The position numbers and the translations under genes were made by a program. A DNA stretch of 64,000 bases, from NCBI RefSeq assembly GCF_017573505.1, contig NZ_JAGEOJ010000017.1, positions 1-64,000 of the forward strand. The letters are read 5' to 3'. The notes beneath the pieces are model-generated. The model saw nothing but the letters and a program-made list of their open reading frames with translations, was not told the DNA's origin and did not search any database. This stretch comes from Actinomadura barringtoniae (lineage in GTDB: Bacteria; Actinomycetota; Actinomycetes; Streptosporangiales; Streptosporangiaceae). Shown in pieces: positions 8,759-15,955 of this stretch (its first letter is position 1; each line of letters starts with the position of its first letter).

Positions 8759-9244
8759 CTAGGCGCCCTGGTGGGCTCGGGCGGTGTTGGCGGCGGCTAT
8801 GACCTGGGTGAGGGCGGCGTGGAGGCTGCGCAGTTCGGTGAGGTCCATGCCCAGGCGGTCGACGATCGTGGGCGGGATCTTGAGGGCTTCGGTGCGCAGC
8901 TCGCGGCCGGTGTCGGTCAGGGCGATGGCGAGGGACCGCTCGTCGTCGCCGGAACGCCGGCGGCGGATGTAGCCCGCTGATTCCAGGCGCTTCAGCAAGG
9001 GGGAGAGGGTGGCGGGCTCCAGCTGGAGCATGCCGCTGATCTCCTTGACCGACAGCGGCGCGTGCTGCCAGAGAGCCAGCATCACCAGGTACTGCGGGTG
9101 GGTGAGGCCCATCGGCTCCAGGAGCGGCCGGTAGACGGCGATCACCGACCGCGAGGCGACCGCCAGGGCGAAGCACACCTGGTTTTCCAAGGCCAGCGGG
9201 TCGATGTCGCCGAAGTCACTCGCCACGGGCTCACTGTCGCTCAC
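8759..9244 (-). CDS. OhrR-type MarR-family regulator (single-Cys redox sensor)
   Basis: A 161-residue MarR-family repressor. The N-terminal segment LENQVCFAL resembles OhrR proteins, which sense organic hydroperoxides through that Cys; here it is Cys24 and the only cysteine, so it fits the one-Cys class. The winged helix follows (LSVKEISGMLQLEPATLSPLLKRLE, then the RRRSGDDERS wing). The GTG at 9244 is preferred over a GTG at 9259, because TACGAT lies exactly 6 nt upstream of 9244 (a leaderless promoter) and two palindromic operators adjoin it. It is divergent from a small membrane protein, its probable target. No ohr peroxidase gene is nearby. Confidence 0.85.
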   Translation of the reverse strand: MSDSEPVASDFGDIDPLALENQVCFALAVASRSVIAVYRPLLEPMGLTHPQYLVMLALWQHAPLSVKEISGMLQLEPATLSPLLKRLESAGYIRRRRSGDDERSLAIALTDTGRELRTEALKIPPTIVDRLGMDLTELRSLHAALTQVIAAANTARAHQGA

Positions 9245-9256
9245 GCGGTCATCGTA
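9242..9256 (-). promoter_or_regulatory. Leaderless promoter of the OhrR-type gene
   Basis: On the minus strand TACGAT (9256-9251) is followed by GACCGC and then GTG at 9244. The first operator palindrome abuts the upstream side of this -10 element. Confidence 0.6.
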
Positions 9257-9286
9257 CACTAATGATTAGTGCACTAACCGTTAGTG
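9257..9286. promoter_or_regulatory. Twin palindromic operators for the OhrR/MarR-type repressor
   Basis: Two perfect 15-bp dyads stand end to end: CACTAATGATTAGTG (9257-9271) and CACTAACCGTTAGTG (9272-9286). Both are CACTAA-N3-TTAGTG. They fill the space between the divergent regulator and membrane-protein genes and overlap the likely promoters of both, as expected for an autoregulated MarR repressor. Confidence 0.8.
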
Positions 9287-9308
9287 GCCTATCCGAGGAG
9301 AGCCGCTC

Positions 9309-9503
9309 ATGCCCCGACGGCCGTCGTTCCTTCCCTCGCTGGAGACCCTGGAGCAGGAGGCCCTCGACCGCTCCGCCCAGACGACCCCGAAGGGCTCGCA
9401 GTTCGACCACCCGACCGCCAAGTACGTCTTCATCGCGGTGCTGGTGGTGACCGTGCTCGCGCATGTGATCGCCGGGATCGCGTTCGCGATCGTGGGCTTC
9501 TGA
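9309..9503 (+). CDS. Small single-span membrane protein, likely OhrR/MarR target
   Basis: A 64-residue protein with a polar, Pro-rich N-terminal half and one C-terminal hydrophobic helix (about residues 39-63), so probably tail-anchored in the membrane with the polar part in the cytoplasm. I do not recognise a domain. GAGGAG lies 8 nt before the ATG. It is divergent from the redox-type MarR gene, with both twin operators between its start and that of the regulator, so its expression is probably induced when the regulator is oxidised. Its function is unknown. Confidence 0.7.
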   Translation: MPRRPSFLPSLETLEQEALDRSAQTTPKGSQFDHPTAKYVFIAVLVVTVLAHVIAGIAFAIVGF

Positions 9504-9547
9504 GTGAACGTCCGGGCGACTTCGGCGTTTTGCCGGGTCGTTGCCCT

Positions 9548-9562
9548 TAGGCTGCAACGGTG
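9548..9562 (+). promoter_or_regulatory. Leaderless promoter of murA
   Basis: TAGGCT (9548-9553), then 6 nt, then the GTG start at 9560. No ribosome-binding site is present, in keeping with a leaderless mRNA. Confidence 0.6.
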
Positions 9563-10867
9563 ACCGAGAAGCTGTGGCAGATCGAACCGTCCGGGCCACT
9601 GCGCGGGGACGTCACCGTGCGGGGCGCCAAGAACGCGGTCAGCAAGCACATGGTGGCCGCCATGCTGGGCCAGGGGCCGAGCACCATACGCAATGCGCCC
9701 GACGTGGGCGAGGTCGGCATCACCACCGCGATGCTCGAACACGTGGGGATGAAGGTCGAGCGCGCGGGTGACGAGGTCACCGTCGTGCCCGGGCCGGTGA
9801 CCGAGGCCGGCGTGGACCGGACGTTCACCGGGCTCAACCGGATCCCGATCCTCATGCTCGGCCCGCTGCTGCACCTGGCGGGCGAGGCGTTCGTCCCGCT
9901 GGTCGGAGGCGACCCGATCGGCCGCCGGCCGGTCGACTTCCACGTGGACGCGCTGCGCGCGTTCGGCGCCGAGGTCGAGATCGCCCACGACGGCATCCAC
10001 GCCCGCGCCAAGCGGCTGCGCGGCACCCGGATCAACCTTCCCTACCCGAGCGTCGGCGCCACCGAGACGGTGCTGCTGGCGGCGGTGCTGGCCGAGGGCA
10101 AGACCGTCATCCGCAACGCCGCCACCGAGCCCGAGATCATCGAGCTGGCGCTGTTCCTGCAGCGGATGGGCGCGGGCATCTCCTTCAGCCCGGACCGCCG
10201 GATCGTCGTCGAGGGCGTCGACGGGCTGGCGGGCGCGCAGACCAGGCTCGCTGGCGACCGCATCGAGGCGTTCTCCTACCTGGTCGCAGGCCTGGTGACC
10301 GGGGGAGAGGTGCGGGTGCACGGCTGCCCGCAGGACCGCCTGGTCACGCCGATCACCACGCTGGCCCGGATGGGCGCCAAGTTCGAGATCACCGACGACT
10401 GGATCATGGCGTCGGCGCCGAACCTGCTCAGCCCCGCCGCGGTGCAGACCGACACCCACCCCGGGTTCGCCACCGACTGGCAGACGCCGCTGATGGTGCT
10501 GTTCACGCAGGCCGACGGCATGTCGGTGCTGCACGAGACGGTGTACGAGAACCGGCTGGCGTACGTTCCGGCGCTGCAGAGCATGGGCGCCGAGATCGAG
10601 GTGTACGACACCTGCCTGGGCGGCCCGGCCTGCCGCTACCACGACACCGGCGCCAAGCACTCGGCGGTCGTGCGCGGCATCTCCAAGCTGCGCGGCGGCG
10701 ACGTCACCATGCCCGACATCCGGGCCGGGTTCTCGGCGGTGCTGGCCGCCGCGGTCGCCAACGGCCCCTCCACGCTGCGCGGCGTCCACCACATCGAACG
10801 CGGCTACCACCACCCGGTCGAGCAGTTCCGCGCGCTCGGCCTCAGCCTGCGCAGCCAGGAGGTCTGA
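9560..10867 (+). CDS. murA: UDP-N-acetylglucosamine 1-carboxyvinyltransferase (MurA), Asp-type
   Basis: A 435-residue EPSP-synthase-fold enzyme that transfers enolpyruvate from PEP to UDP-GlcNAc, the first committed step of peptidoglycan synthesis. The substrate-binding GAKNA motif is at residues 22-26 (Lys24, Asn25). The catalytic loop reads VGGDPIGRRPVDFH: the residue that is Cys115 in E. coli MurA is Asp118 here. The Asp form is known in Mycobacterium tuberculosis and Chlamydia, is active, and is not alkylated by fosfomycin. The start is the GTG at 9560, 6 nt after a -10 element. The stop codon lies in the first copy of a 19-bp tandem duplication. Confidence 0.9.
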   Translation: MTEKLWQIEPSGPLRGDVTVRGAKNAVSKHMVAAMLGQGPSTIRNAPDVGEVGITTAMLEHVGMKVERAGDEVTVVPGPVTEAGVDRTFTGLNRIPILMLGPLLHLAGEAFVPLVGGDPIGRRPVDFHVDALRAFGAEVEIAHDGIHARAKRLRGTRINLPYPSVGATETVLLAAVLAEGKTVIRNAATEPEIIELALFLQRMGAGISFSPDRRIVVEGVDGLAGAQTRLAGDRIEAFSYLVAGLVTGGEVRVHGCPQDRLVTPITTLARMGAKFEITDDWIMASAPNLLSPAAVQTDTHPGFATDWQTPLMVLFTQADGMSVLHETVYENRLAYVPALQSMGAEIEVYDTCLGGPACRYHDTGAKHSAVVRGISKLRGGDVTMPDIRAGFSAVLAAAVANGPSTLRGVHHIERGYHHPVEQFRALGLSLRSQEV

Positions 10868-10888
10868 CCGCAGCCAGGAGGTCCGACC
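10851..10888. repeat. 19-bp tandem duplication carrying the murA stop codon
   Basis: GCAGCCAGGAGGTCTGACC (10851-10869) is followed directly by GCAGCCAGGAGGTCCGACC (10870-10888), 18 of 19 identical. The single T/C difference makes the murA stop TGA (10865-10867) in copy one and CGA in copy two. Confidence 0.9.
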
Positions 10889-10921
10889 GGCGGGCGGCAG
10901 CCCGGTCCGCGGCCCGCCCGC

Positions 10922-10949
10922 CTCACGGCTTGGTGCTCACGGCCTGGCG
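10922..10949. repeat. 14-bp tandem duplication carrying the SDR stop codon
   Basis: CTCACGGCTTGGTG (10922-10935) and CTCACGGCCTGGCG (10936-10949) are adjacent and match at 12 of 14 positions. The stop of the minus-strand SDR gene (10937-10939) lies in the second copy; the first copy keeps a TGA in another frame relation. Confidence 0.75.
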
Positions 10950-11806
10950 CGTTCGGAGTCCTTGATGAGGCGGGTCAGCGGCGGGAACCGGGCCGCGAGC
11001 GGGTCGGCGAGCGCGACCTGGGCGCGTACGGCCAGCAGGCCCGGCACCCACCACGGCGCGTAGACCGACCTGGACCGGCGCTCGATGCCGTTCACCATCG
11101 CCGCGCCCGCCCGCGCGGGCGAGATCGGCGCGCCGATGACCTTGGGCATCCGGTCCAGCCCGTCGGCCAGCGCCGGACGGGTGATCAGGCCGCGTACCAG
11201 GCCGGTGTCGACCGCGCCGAAGTAGGCGACGCCGACGCCGGTCCCGGTGTGCGCGAGTTCCAGCCGCAGCGCGCGCCCGAACGCCTCCACCGCGGCCTTG
11301 GTCGCGGCGTAGGCGGCGACCGTCGGGCACGGGATCGCCGCCGCGATCGACGAGGTCAGCAGGATGTAGCCGCGCCGCTCGGTGACCCGCGGCAGCGCGG
11401 CCCGCACGGTGCGCCAGACGCCGAGCAGGTTCACGTCCACCACCTGCTCGAACTCGGCGGGCTCGATGGCCGACACGGTCGCGAGCGGCCCGCTCACCCC
11501 GGCGTTGGCGACGACCACGTCGATGCCGCCGAATCGGCCCGCGACCTCGGCCATCACCCGCTCCAGCCCGTTCGGGTCGGTGACGTCCACCGCGAACGGC
11601 GCGGCCGGTTCGCCCAGCTCGGCGGCGAGCGCCGCCGCGGCCTCGGCGTCCCGGTCGAGGAGCGCGACGCGCGCGCCCCTGGCCACCAGCTGCCGGGCGG
11701 CCGCGCCGCCGATGCCCCCGGCGGCCCCGGTGATGACGGCGACGCGGCCCGCCAGCGGGCTGGGGCGATTCCGGTGAAAAGTCGTCATGGTCAGGCAGTG
11801 TCGCAT
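10937..11806 (-). CDS. SDR-family oxidoreductase
   Basis: A 289-residue short-chain dehydrogenase. TGAAGGIG (about residues 27-34) binds the cofactor, VANAG follows, and the catalytic set is the Ser of LLTSSIAAA with YAATK. The C-terminal part is longer and more basic than in minimal SDRs, similar to mycobacterial-type lipid-modifying SDRs. ATG 11806 is taken as the start because GATGAT lies 6 nt upstream, fitting a leaderless transcript; ATG 11788 is an alternative without a ribosome site. The gene is divergent from a TetR gene with a dyad between them, and the TetR gene is followed by a flavin oxidoreductase, suggesting shared control. Substrate unknown. Confidence 0.83.
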   Translation of the reverse strand: MRHCLTMTTFHRNRPSPLAGRVAVITGAAGGIGGAAARQLVARGARVALLDRDAEAAAALAAELGEPAAPFAVDVTDPNGLERVMAEVAGRFGGIDVVVANAGVSGPLATVSAIEPAEFEQVVDVNLLGVWRTVRAALPRVTERRGYILLTSSIAAAIPCPTVAAYAATKAAVEAFGRALRLELAHTGTGVGVAYFGAVDTGLVRGLITRPALADGLDRMPKVIGAPISPARAGAAMVNGIERRSRSVYAPWWVPGLLAVRAQVALADPLAARFPPLTRLIKDSERARP

Positions 11807-11810
11807 TCTC

Positions 11811-11835
11811 CAATCATCGTTTCAATCAGTGATTG
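11811..11835. promoter_or_regulatory. Candidate TetR operator between SDR and tetR
   Basis: CAATCAGTGATTG (11823-11835) is a 6-1-6 perfect dyad, and an additional half-site CAATCA lies at 11811-11816. It overlaps the putative -10 of the SDR gene and lies 33 bp before the TetR start. Confidence 0.6.
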
Positions 11836-11867
11836 ACGACCCGTCCGCGCCATGGTCCACTGGGCGC

Positions 11868-12497
11868 GTGCAGACCGAGCCCGACGCCCGCCTGCGGCTC
11901 CTGGACGCCGCCGAACTCCTGCTGCGCGAGCAGGGGTACGAGCGGACGTCGATCCGCGCGGTCAACAAGGCCGCGGGCATGAACCCGGCGGCCGTCCACT
12001 ACCACTTCGGCTCCAAGCCGGCCCTGGTCACCGCCCTGCTGGAGGACCGGCTGCGACGCTCCTGGGACGGCCCGCTGGCCGATCTCACCGGCACCCCGCC
12101 CGACATCGGGCAACTGGCGCGCGTCCTGGTCGAGCCGATGGCCGCGCTCGCCGCCGACGAGTCCCGCGGGTGGCTGCTCGCGCTGCTGGCCCGGCTCGTG
12201 CTCGCCGGTCACCCGCTGCCGTGGCGGTCGCCGTGGCCCGCGCCCGAGCCGTGGATCGAGATCGTCCGCCGGGCCGTGCCCGGGCTGTCGGAACGGGACG
12301 CGGCCGACCGCTGGCGGCTGGCCCGCGACCTCGTACTGATCACGTACGGCGCGCCGCTGGCCGAGCCCGGCCACCCGCCCGAGCCGCCCCCCGCCCGGAC
12401 GGTCATCGCGTTCGTCGCGGCAGGTCTTGCCGCGGAAGGAGACCCCCATGACCACGATCTTCGAGCCCGCGCGACTGGGGCCGCTGACCCTGCGTAA
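11868..12497 (+). CDS. TetR-family transcriptional regulator
   Basis: A 209-residue regulator with a TetR helix-turn-helix at about residues 8-54 (RLRLLDAAELLLREQGYERTS, then NPAAVHYHFGSK) and an all-helical ligand domain of no recognised class. The GTG at 11868 is chosen because the protein then starts a few residues before the HTH; the frame is open upstream. Its 3' end overlaps the start of the flavin oxidoreductase gene by 50 bp, so the two are co-transcribed. The dyad just upstream suggests repression of itself and of the divergent SDR gene. Confidence 0.83.
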   Translation: MQTEPDARLRLLDAAELLLREQGYERTSIRAVNKAAGMNPAAVHYHFGSKPALVTALLEDRLRRSWDGPLADLTGTPPDIGQLARVLVEPMAALAADESRGWLLALLARLVLAGHPLPWRSPWPAPEPWIEIVRRAVPGLSERDAADRWRLARDLVLITYGAPLAEPGHPPEPPPARTVIAFVAAGLAAEGDPHDHDLRARATGAADPA

Positions 12498-13605
12498 CCG
12501 CGTTCTGAAGGCCGCCACGTTCGAGGGGCGCACGCCGAAGGCGCTGGTCACCGACGAACTGATCGAGTTCCACCGCGCGATCGCCGCCGGCGGGGTCGCG
12601 ATGACGACCGTCGCCTACTGTGCGGTGGCGCCCGAGGGGCGCACCGAACGGCGGCAGATCCACATGCGTCCCGAGGCCGTACCCGGCCTCACCCGGCTGG
12701 CCGAGGCGGTGCACGCCGAGGGCGCCAAGGTCGCGGCGCAGGTCGGCCACGCGGGCCCGGTCGCCGACGCCCGTTCCAACCGCGCCCCCGCGCTCGGCGC
12801 CTCCCGGCGGCTGAGCCCGCTCACCGGCCAGTTCATCCAGGCGGCGAGCGAGGACGACATCGAACGGATCACGGCGGCTCACGCCGACGCGGCCGAGCTG
12901 GCGGCGGACGCCGGGTTCGACTCGGTGGAGCTGCACTTCGGCCACAACTACCTGATCAGCTCGTTCCTCAGCCCGCGCCTGAACCGCCGCCGCGACGGCT
13001 GGGGCGGCACGACCGAGGCCCGGGCCCGCCTCGCCCGGCAGGTCGCCGAGGCGGTGCGGACCCGCGTCGGCACCCGCATCGCCGTCACCGCGAAGCTGAA
13101 CCTCGATGACGGCGTGCGGGGCGGGCTGAAGCCGGACGAGAGCCTGCAGGTCGCGCGGCTGCTCCAGGACGACGGCCACCTGGACGCGCTGGAGCTCACC
13201 GCGGGCAGCTCCCTGCTCAACCCCATGTACCTCTTCCACGGGAAGCCGCCCGTCAGGGACTTCGCGGCGGCGTTCCCGCAGCCGCTGCGCACCGGGCTGC
13301 GCGTCTTCGGCCGCGCGTTCCTGAAGCACTATCCCTACGAGCCGCTCTACCTGCTGCCGATGGCCCGCACGTTCCGGGCCGAGCTGACCATGCCGCTGAT
13401 CCTGCTGGGCGGCGTCACCGACCACGCCGGGATGCGGCGCGCGATGGACGAGGGCTTCGAGTTCGTCGCGATGGGCCGGGCCCTGCTCATGGAGCCCGAC
13501 CTCATCGAACGGATCGCCCGCGACGAGTCCACCGAGTCGCGCTGTATCCACTGCAACCGGTGCATGCCGACGATCTACAGCGGGACTCGCTGCGTGCTGA
13601 CGTAG
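12448..13605 (+). CDS. NADH:flavin oxidoreductase / Old Yellow Enzyme family
   Basis: A 385-residue FMN-dependent TIM-barrel oxidoreductase of the Old Yellow Enzyme superfamily. It begins with the typical PARLGPLTLRNRVLKAATFEG, has the HFGHNYLISSFLSP active-site segment (the H-x-x-N pair binds the substrate carbonyl), and ends with the cysteine cluster CIHCNRCMPTIYSGTRC found in the 2,4-dienoyl-CoA reductase-like subgroup. The ATG follows AAGGAGA. It is embedded in the 3' end of the tetR gene, and its own 3' end overlaps the convergent metallo-hydrolase gene by 31 bp. An enone or dienoyl substrate is likely but not identified. Confidence 0.86.
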   Translation: MTTIFEPARLGPLTLRNRVLKAATFEGRTPKALVTDELIEFHRAIAAGGVAMTTVAYCAVAPEGRTERRQIHMRPEAVPGLTRLAEAVHAEGAKVAAQVGHAGPVADARSNRAPALGASRRLSPLTGQFIQAASEDDIERITAAHADAAELAADAGFDSVELHFGHNYLISSFLSPRLNRRRDGWGGTTEARARLARQVAEAVRTRVGTRIAVTAKLNLDDGVRGGLKPDESLQVARLLQDDGHLDALELTAGSSLLNPMYLFHGKPPVRDFAAAFPQPLRTGLRVFGRAFLKHYPYEPLYLLPMARTFRAELTMPLILLGGVTDHAGMRRAMDEGFEFVAMGRALLMEPDLIERIARDESTESRCIHCNRCMPTIYSGTRCVLT

Positions 13606-14399
13606 CGGGCGAACTCCCACGGGTCGTGCGCGGACACGACCTCCACCTGGTCCGCGTGGTCGCGGACGAGCGCGCGGAGCCGGTCGTGGGTGGTGAGGCG
13701 CAGCTTCTCGTCGACCTGCGAGTCGTTCTGCAGGATGTCCAGGAGCGGGTGGCCGTGGTGGTCCTCCGGATCGACCTCCCGGTGGTAGAAGTACGCGTCG
13801 CCCGCGTGCAGCAGCCACCGATCGCCGTCGCCGCGTACGGCCACGCCCGCGTGGCCCGCGGTGTGACCGCCCAGCGGGACCAGCAGGATCTCCGGCGGCA
13901 GCCCGTCCAGCTCGCGGACGCCCTCGAAGCCGAACCACTCCTCGCCGCCCTCGCCATAGGTCGCCCAGTCCGGGCCGTGCGCCCAGTGCAGCGGCCGGTA
14001 GCGGCGGCTCGGGCCCTCCGCGTAGGCGGCCTGCCGTTCCGTCTCGAAGACGTGCACCTTGGCGTCGGGGAAGTCGGGCAGACCGCCGCTGTGGTCCACG
14101 TCCAGATGGGTGAGCACGATGTGGCGTACGTCGGCGGGGTTGTAACCCAGCCGTGAGATCTGCTGGACGGCCGTCTCGCCGGGGGACAGGACGGCCTCGG
14201 TCATCGCCAGCCATTCGGCGTCCAGGGCCTCACCAGGCCGTTCGACGTCGACAGAGCCGAGACCTGCCTCGATCAGGACCAGTCCGGAGGAATCGGTCTC
14301 GGCCAGGAGGGCATGGCAAACCACCGCCGCGGGGGAGATGGTGGTGTAAGTCGGGTCGATCGCCCGGAACGACCCCAGGTTCAGGTGATGGATGTTCAT
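13575..14399 (-). CDS. Metallo-beta-lactamase-fold hydrolase, N-acyl homoserine lactonase-like
   Basis: A 274-residue zinc hydrolase. The metal motif is THLDVDHSGG (HxxxDH), with later ligands in GGHTAGHAG and HAGDAYFY, the arrangement of AHL-lactonase-like proteins that open lactone rings. There is no signal peptide. The frame is open upstream, but ATG 14399 is chosen because a MerR-type promoter (19-bp spacer) ends 7 nt before it. It is divergent from a MerR gene whose dyad operator lies in that spacer, so it is probably activated by this regulator when an inducer, possibly its own substrate, is bound. Lactone substrate is a family inference only. Confidence 0.83.
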   Translation of the reverse strand: MNIHHLNLGSFRAIDPTYTTISPAAVVCHALLAETDSSGLVLIEAGLGSVDVERPGEALDAEWLAMTEAVLSPGETAVQQISRLGYNPADVRHIVLTHLDVDHSGGLPDFPDAKVHVFETERQAAYAEGPSRRYRPLHWAHGPDWATYGEGGEEWFGFEGVRELDGLPPEILLVPLGGHTAGHAGVAVRGDGDRWLLHAGDAYFYHREVDPEDHHGHPLLDILQNDSQVDEKLRLTTHDRLRALVRDHADQVEVVSAHDPWEFARYVSTQRVPL

Positions 14400-14406
14400 G
14401 GCGTTT

Positions 14407-14437
14407 AGACTGCGACTTGAAGCGCGGTTCAAGTCAA
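14407..14437 (-). promoter_or_regulatory. MerR-type promoter and operator of the lactonase-like gene
   Basis: On the minus strand a -35 TTGACT (14437-14432) and a -10 CAGTCT (14412-14407) are 19 bp apart, the over-long spacing that MerR activators correct. The spacer holds a perfect dyad, ACTTGAA-N6-TTCAAGT (14415-14434). The ATG is 7 nt after the -10. Confidence 0.75.
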
Positions 14438-14455
14438 GGCGGTTCACGTCAAGGA
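14426..14455. repeat. 15-bp tandem duplication in the MerR control region
   Basis: GGTTCAAGTCAAGGC (14426-14440) and GGTTCACGTCAAGGA (14441-14455) are adjacent, 13 of 15 identical. The first copy holds half of the operator dyad; the second supplies the merR ribosome site (AAGGAGG). Confidence 0.75.
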
Positions 14456-14463
14456 GGCCACGG

Positions 14464-14880
14464 ATGTCGACATCGCCGTCGAACGAGATCCTGCTGGACA
14501 TCGGCGAGGTCGCCGCGCGGACCGGCCTCGCGCCCTCCGCGCTCCGCTTCTACGAGAAGCGCGGCCTCATCGCTCCCACCGGCCGCAACGGCCTGCGCCG
14601 CACCTACCGCCCCGACGTGCTGGAACGGCTGGGCCTGATCACCTGCGCCCGCAGCGCCGGGTTCACCATCGCCGAGATCGCGCGGTTCCTGGAGGCCAGG
14701 CCCGGCGACGAGCTGCTGCGCGCGCGGATGGCCGACAAGGCCCGCGAGCTCGACGAGCGCATCGCGCAGCTCACGAGGATGCGCGACAGCCTCGACCACG
14801 CCGCGGTCTGCACCCACGAACCCCTGGTCGAGTGCCCCGACTTCAAGCGCGCCGTCCGCAACGTGTACGCACCCGCCTGA
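14464..14880 (+). CDS. MerR-family transcriptional regulator
   Basis: A 138-residue MerR regulator with an N-terminal winged helix (LDIGEVAARTGLAPSALRFYE, residues 11-31), a coiled-coil dimerisation helix (about 80-115) and a short C-terminal tail with two cysteines in VCTHEPLVECPDF. The Cys spacing does not match SoxR or the metal-binding MerR proteins, so an organic ligand is as likely as a metal. AAGGAGG lies 7 nt before the ATG. It is divergent from the lactonase-like gene and followed by an ankyrin-repeat gene 23 bp later, with which it may form an operon. Confidence 0.87.
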   Translation: MSTSPSNEILLDIGEVAARTGLAPSALRFYEKRGLIAPTGRNGLRRTYRPDVLERLGLITCARSAGFTIAEIARFLEARPGDELLRARMADKARELDERIAQLTRMRDSLDHAAVCTHEPLVECPDFKRAVRNVYAPA

Positions 14881-14903
14881 GCAAGCTCCCACAAGGAGAG
14901 GTC

Positions 14904-15935
14904 ATGCCCGATCTGCCCGCCCGCCCCGACATGGGTCTTCTGCACAGTCACGCGATCGAACTCCTGCGCGCCGCCCGCGGCGGCGACGAGGCCGCGGTGA
15001 TCCGGCTGGAGCTGGTGTCGAAGGACCACACGATGGACTCGGCGCGGCTCGCGGTCGCGCGCGAGCACGGCTTCGAGGCCTGGGTGGAGATGGCGACCGA
15101 GGTCAACCGCCGCGACATCCTGAACCGCCGCGACGCCGCCGCGCTCGCCGCGCTGCTCGCCGACCGGCCCGAGCTGGCGCTCAGCCCGATGCTGCACTGG
15201 TGCGACCACCCCCGGGGCGCCTCGCCGCTCGGCTACATCGCGATGCTGCACTTCGACGCCCGCCGGCTCGGCCTCACCGGACCGCTGACCGGCACCGGCG
15301 TCATCGCCGAGGCGCTGATCGCGGCGGGCGCGCTGGTCGACGGGGAGCCCGGCGAACGCGAGACCCCGCTCATCACCGCCGCCAGCTACGGCGACGCCGA
15401 GGTCGCGGCCGTGCTCATCGCCGCCGGCGCGGACGTGAACGCGGTCGCCGCGCCGGACTCGGGCGGCGTCCCCGGCGGAACGGCGCTAATGCACGCCGCC
15501 GTGTTCGGCATGACCGGGGTGGTGGACGTGCTGGTCGCCGCCGGGGCGCGGGTGGACGGGCTGATCGAGGCGGCCGCCGTCGGCGACGTCACCGGTTTCC
15601 TTACGCCGGCCGTGTCCGAGGAGGAGCTGATCCGGGCGCTGGCGACGGCGGCCGACCACGAACGCCTGGAGGTGATCGACCAGCTGCTGGCCGCCGGGGC
15701 GCCGATCGACGCCACCGACATCGAATACGGCCTCCAGGCGTTGCGCCTGGCCGCGCAGAACGGCCGGGCCGCCTCCGTCGAACGCCTCCTCGCGCGCGGC
15801 GCCGACCCGTCGGTGCGCGACCTGGAGTACGGGCGCACCGCGCTCGAATGGTCGCGGCACCGGCGCGGCGGCGTGGACGACACCGCCGCGCACGACCGCG
15901 TCGAGGCGCTCCTGGCCCGCGTCACGCCTGCATGA
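14904..15935 (+). CDS. Ankyrin-repeat protein
   Basis: A 343-residue protein with an N-terminal helical part and at least five ankyrin-like repeats from about residue 130 onward (for example ETPLITAASYGDAEVAAVLIAAGAD and ALMHAAVFGMTGVVDVLVAAGA). Ankyrin repeats mediate protein-protein contacts; no enzymatic domain is seen. AAGGAG precedes the ATG at 14904. It follows merR closely and may share its message. The stop codon lies in a 17-bp tandem duplication whose other copy holds the stop of the convergent monooxygenase gene. The partner protein is unknown. Confidence 0.83.
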   Translation: MPDLPARPDMGLLHSHAIELLRAARGGDEAAVIRLELVSKDHTMDSARLAVAREHGFEAWVEMATEVNRRDILNRRDAAALAALLADRPELALSPMLHWCDHPRGASPLGYIAMLHFDARRLGLTGPLTGTGVIAEALIAAGALVDGEPGERETPLITAASYGDAEVAAVLIAAGADVNAVAAPDSGGVPGGTALMHAAVFGMTGVVDVLVAAGARVDGLIEAAAVGDVTGFLTPAVSEEELIRALATAADHERLEVIDQLLAAGAPIDATDIEYGLQALRLAAQNGRAASVERLLARGADPSVRDLEYGRTALEWSRHRRGGVDDTAAHDRVEALLARVTPA

Positions 15936-15955
15936 GCCTCACGCCTGCGTGAGTG
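15922..15955. repeat. 17-bp tandem duplication carrying the stop codons of two convergent genes
   Basis: TCACGCCTGCATGAGCC (15922-15938) is followed directly by TCACGCCTGCGTGAGTG (15939-15955), 14 of 17 identical. Copy one holds the TGA of the ankyrin gene (15933-15935); copy two begins with the TCA that is the stop of the minus-strand monooxygenase. Confidence 0.85.
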
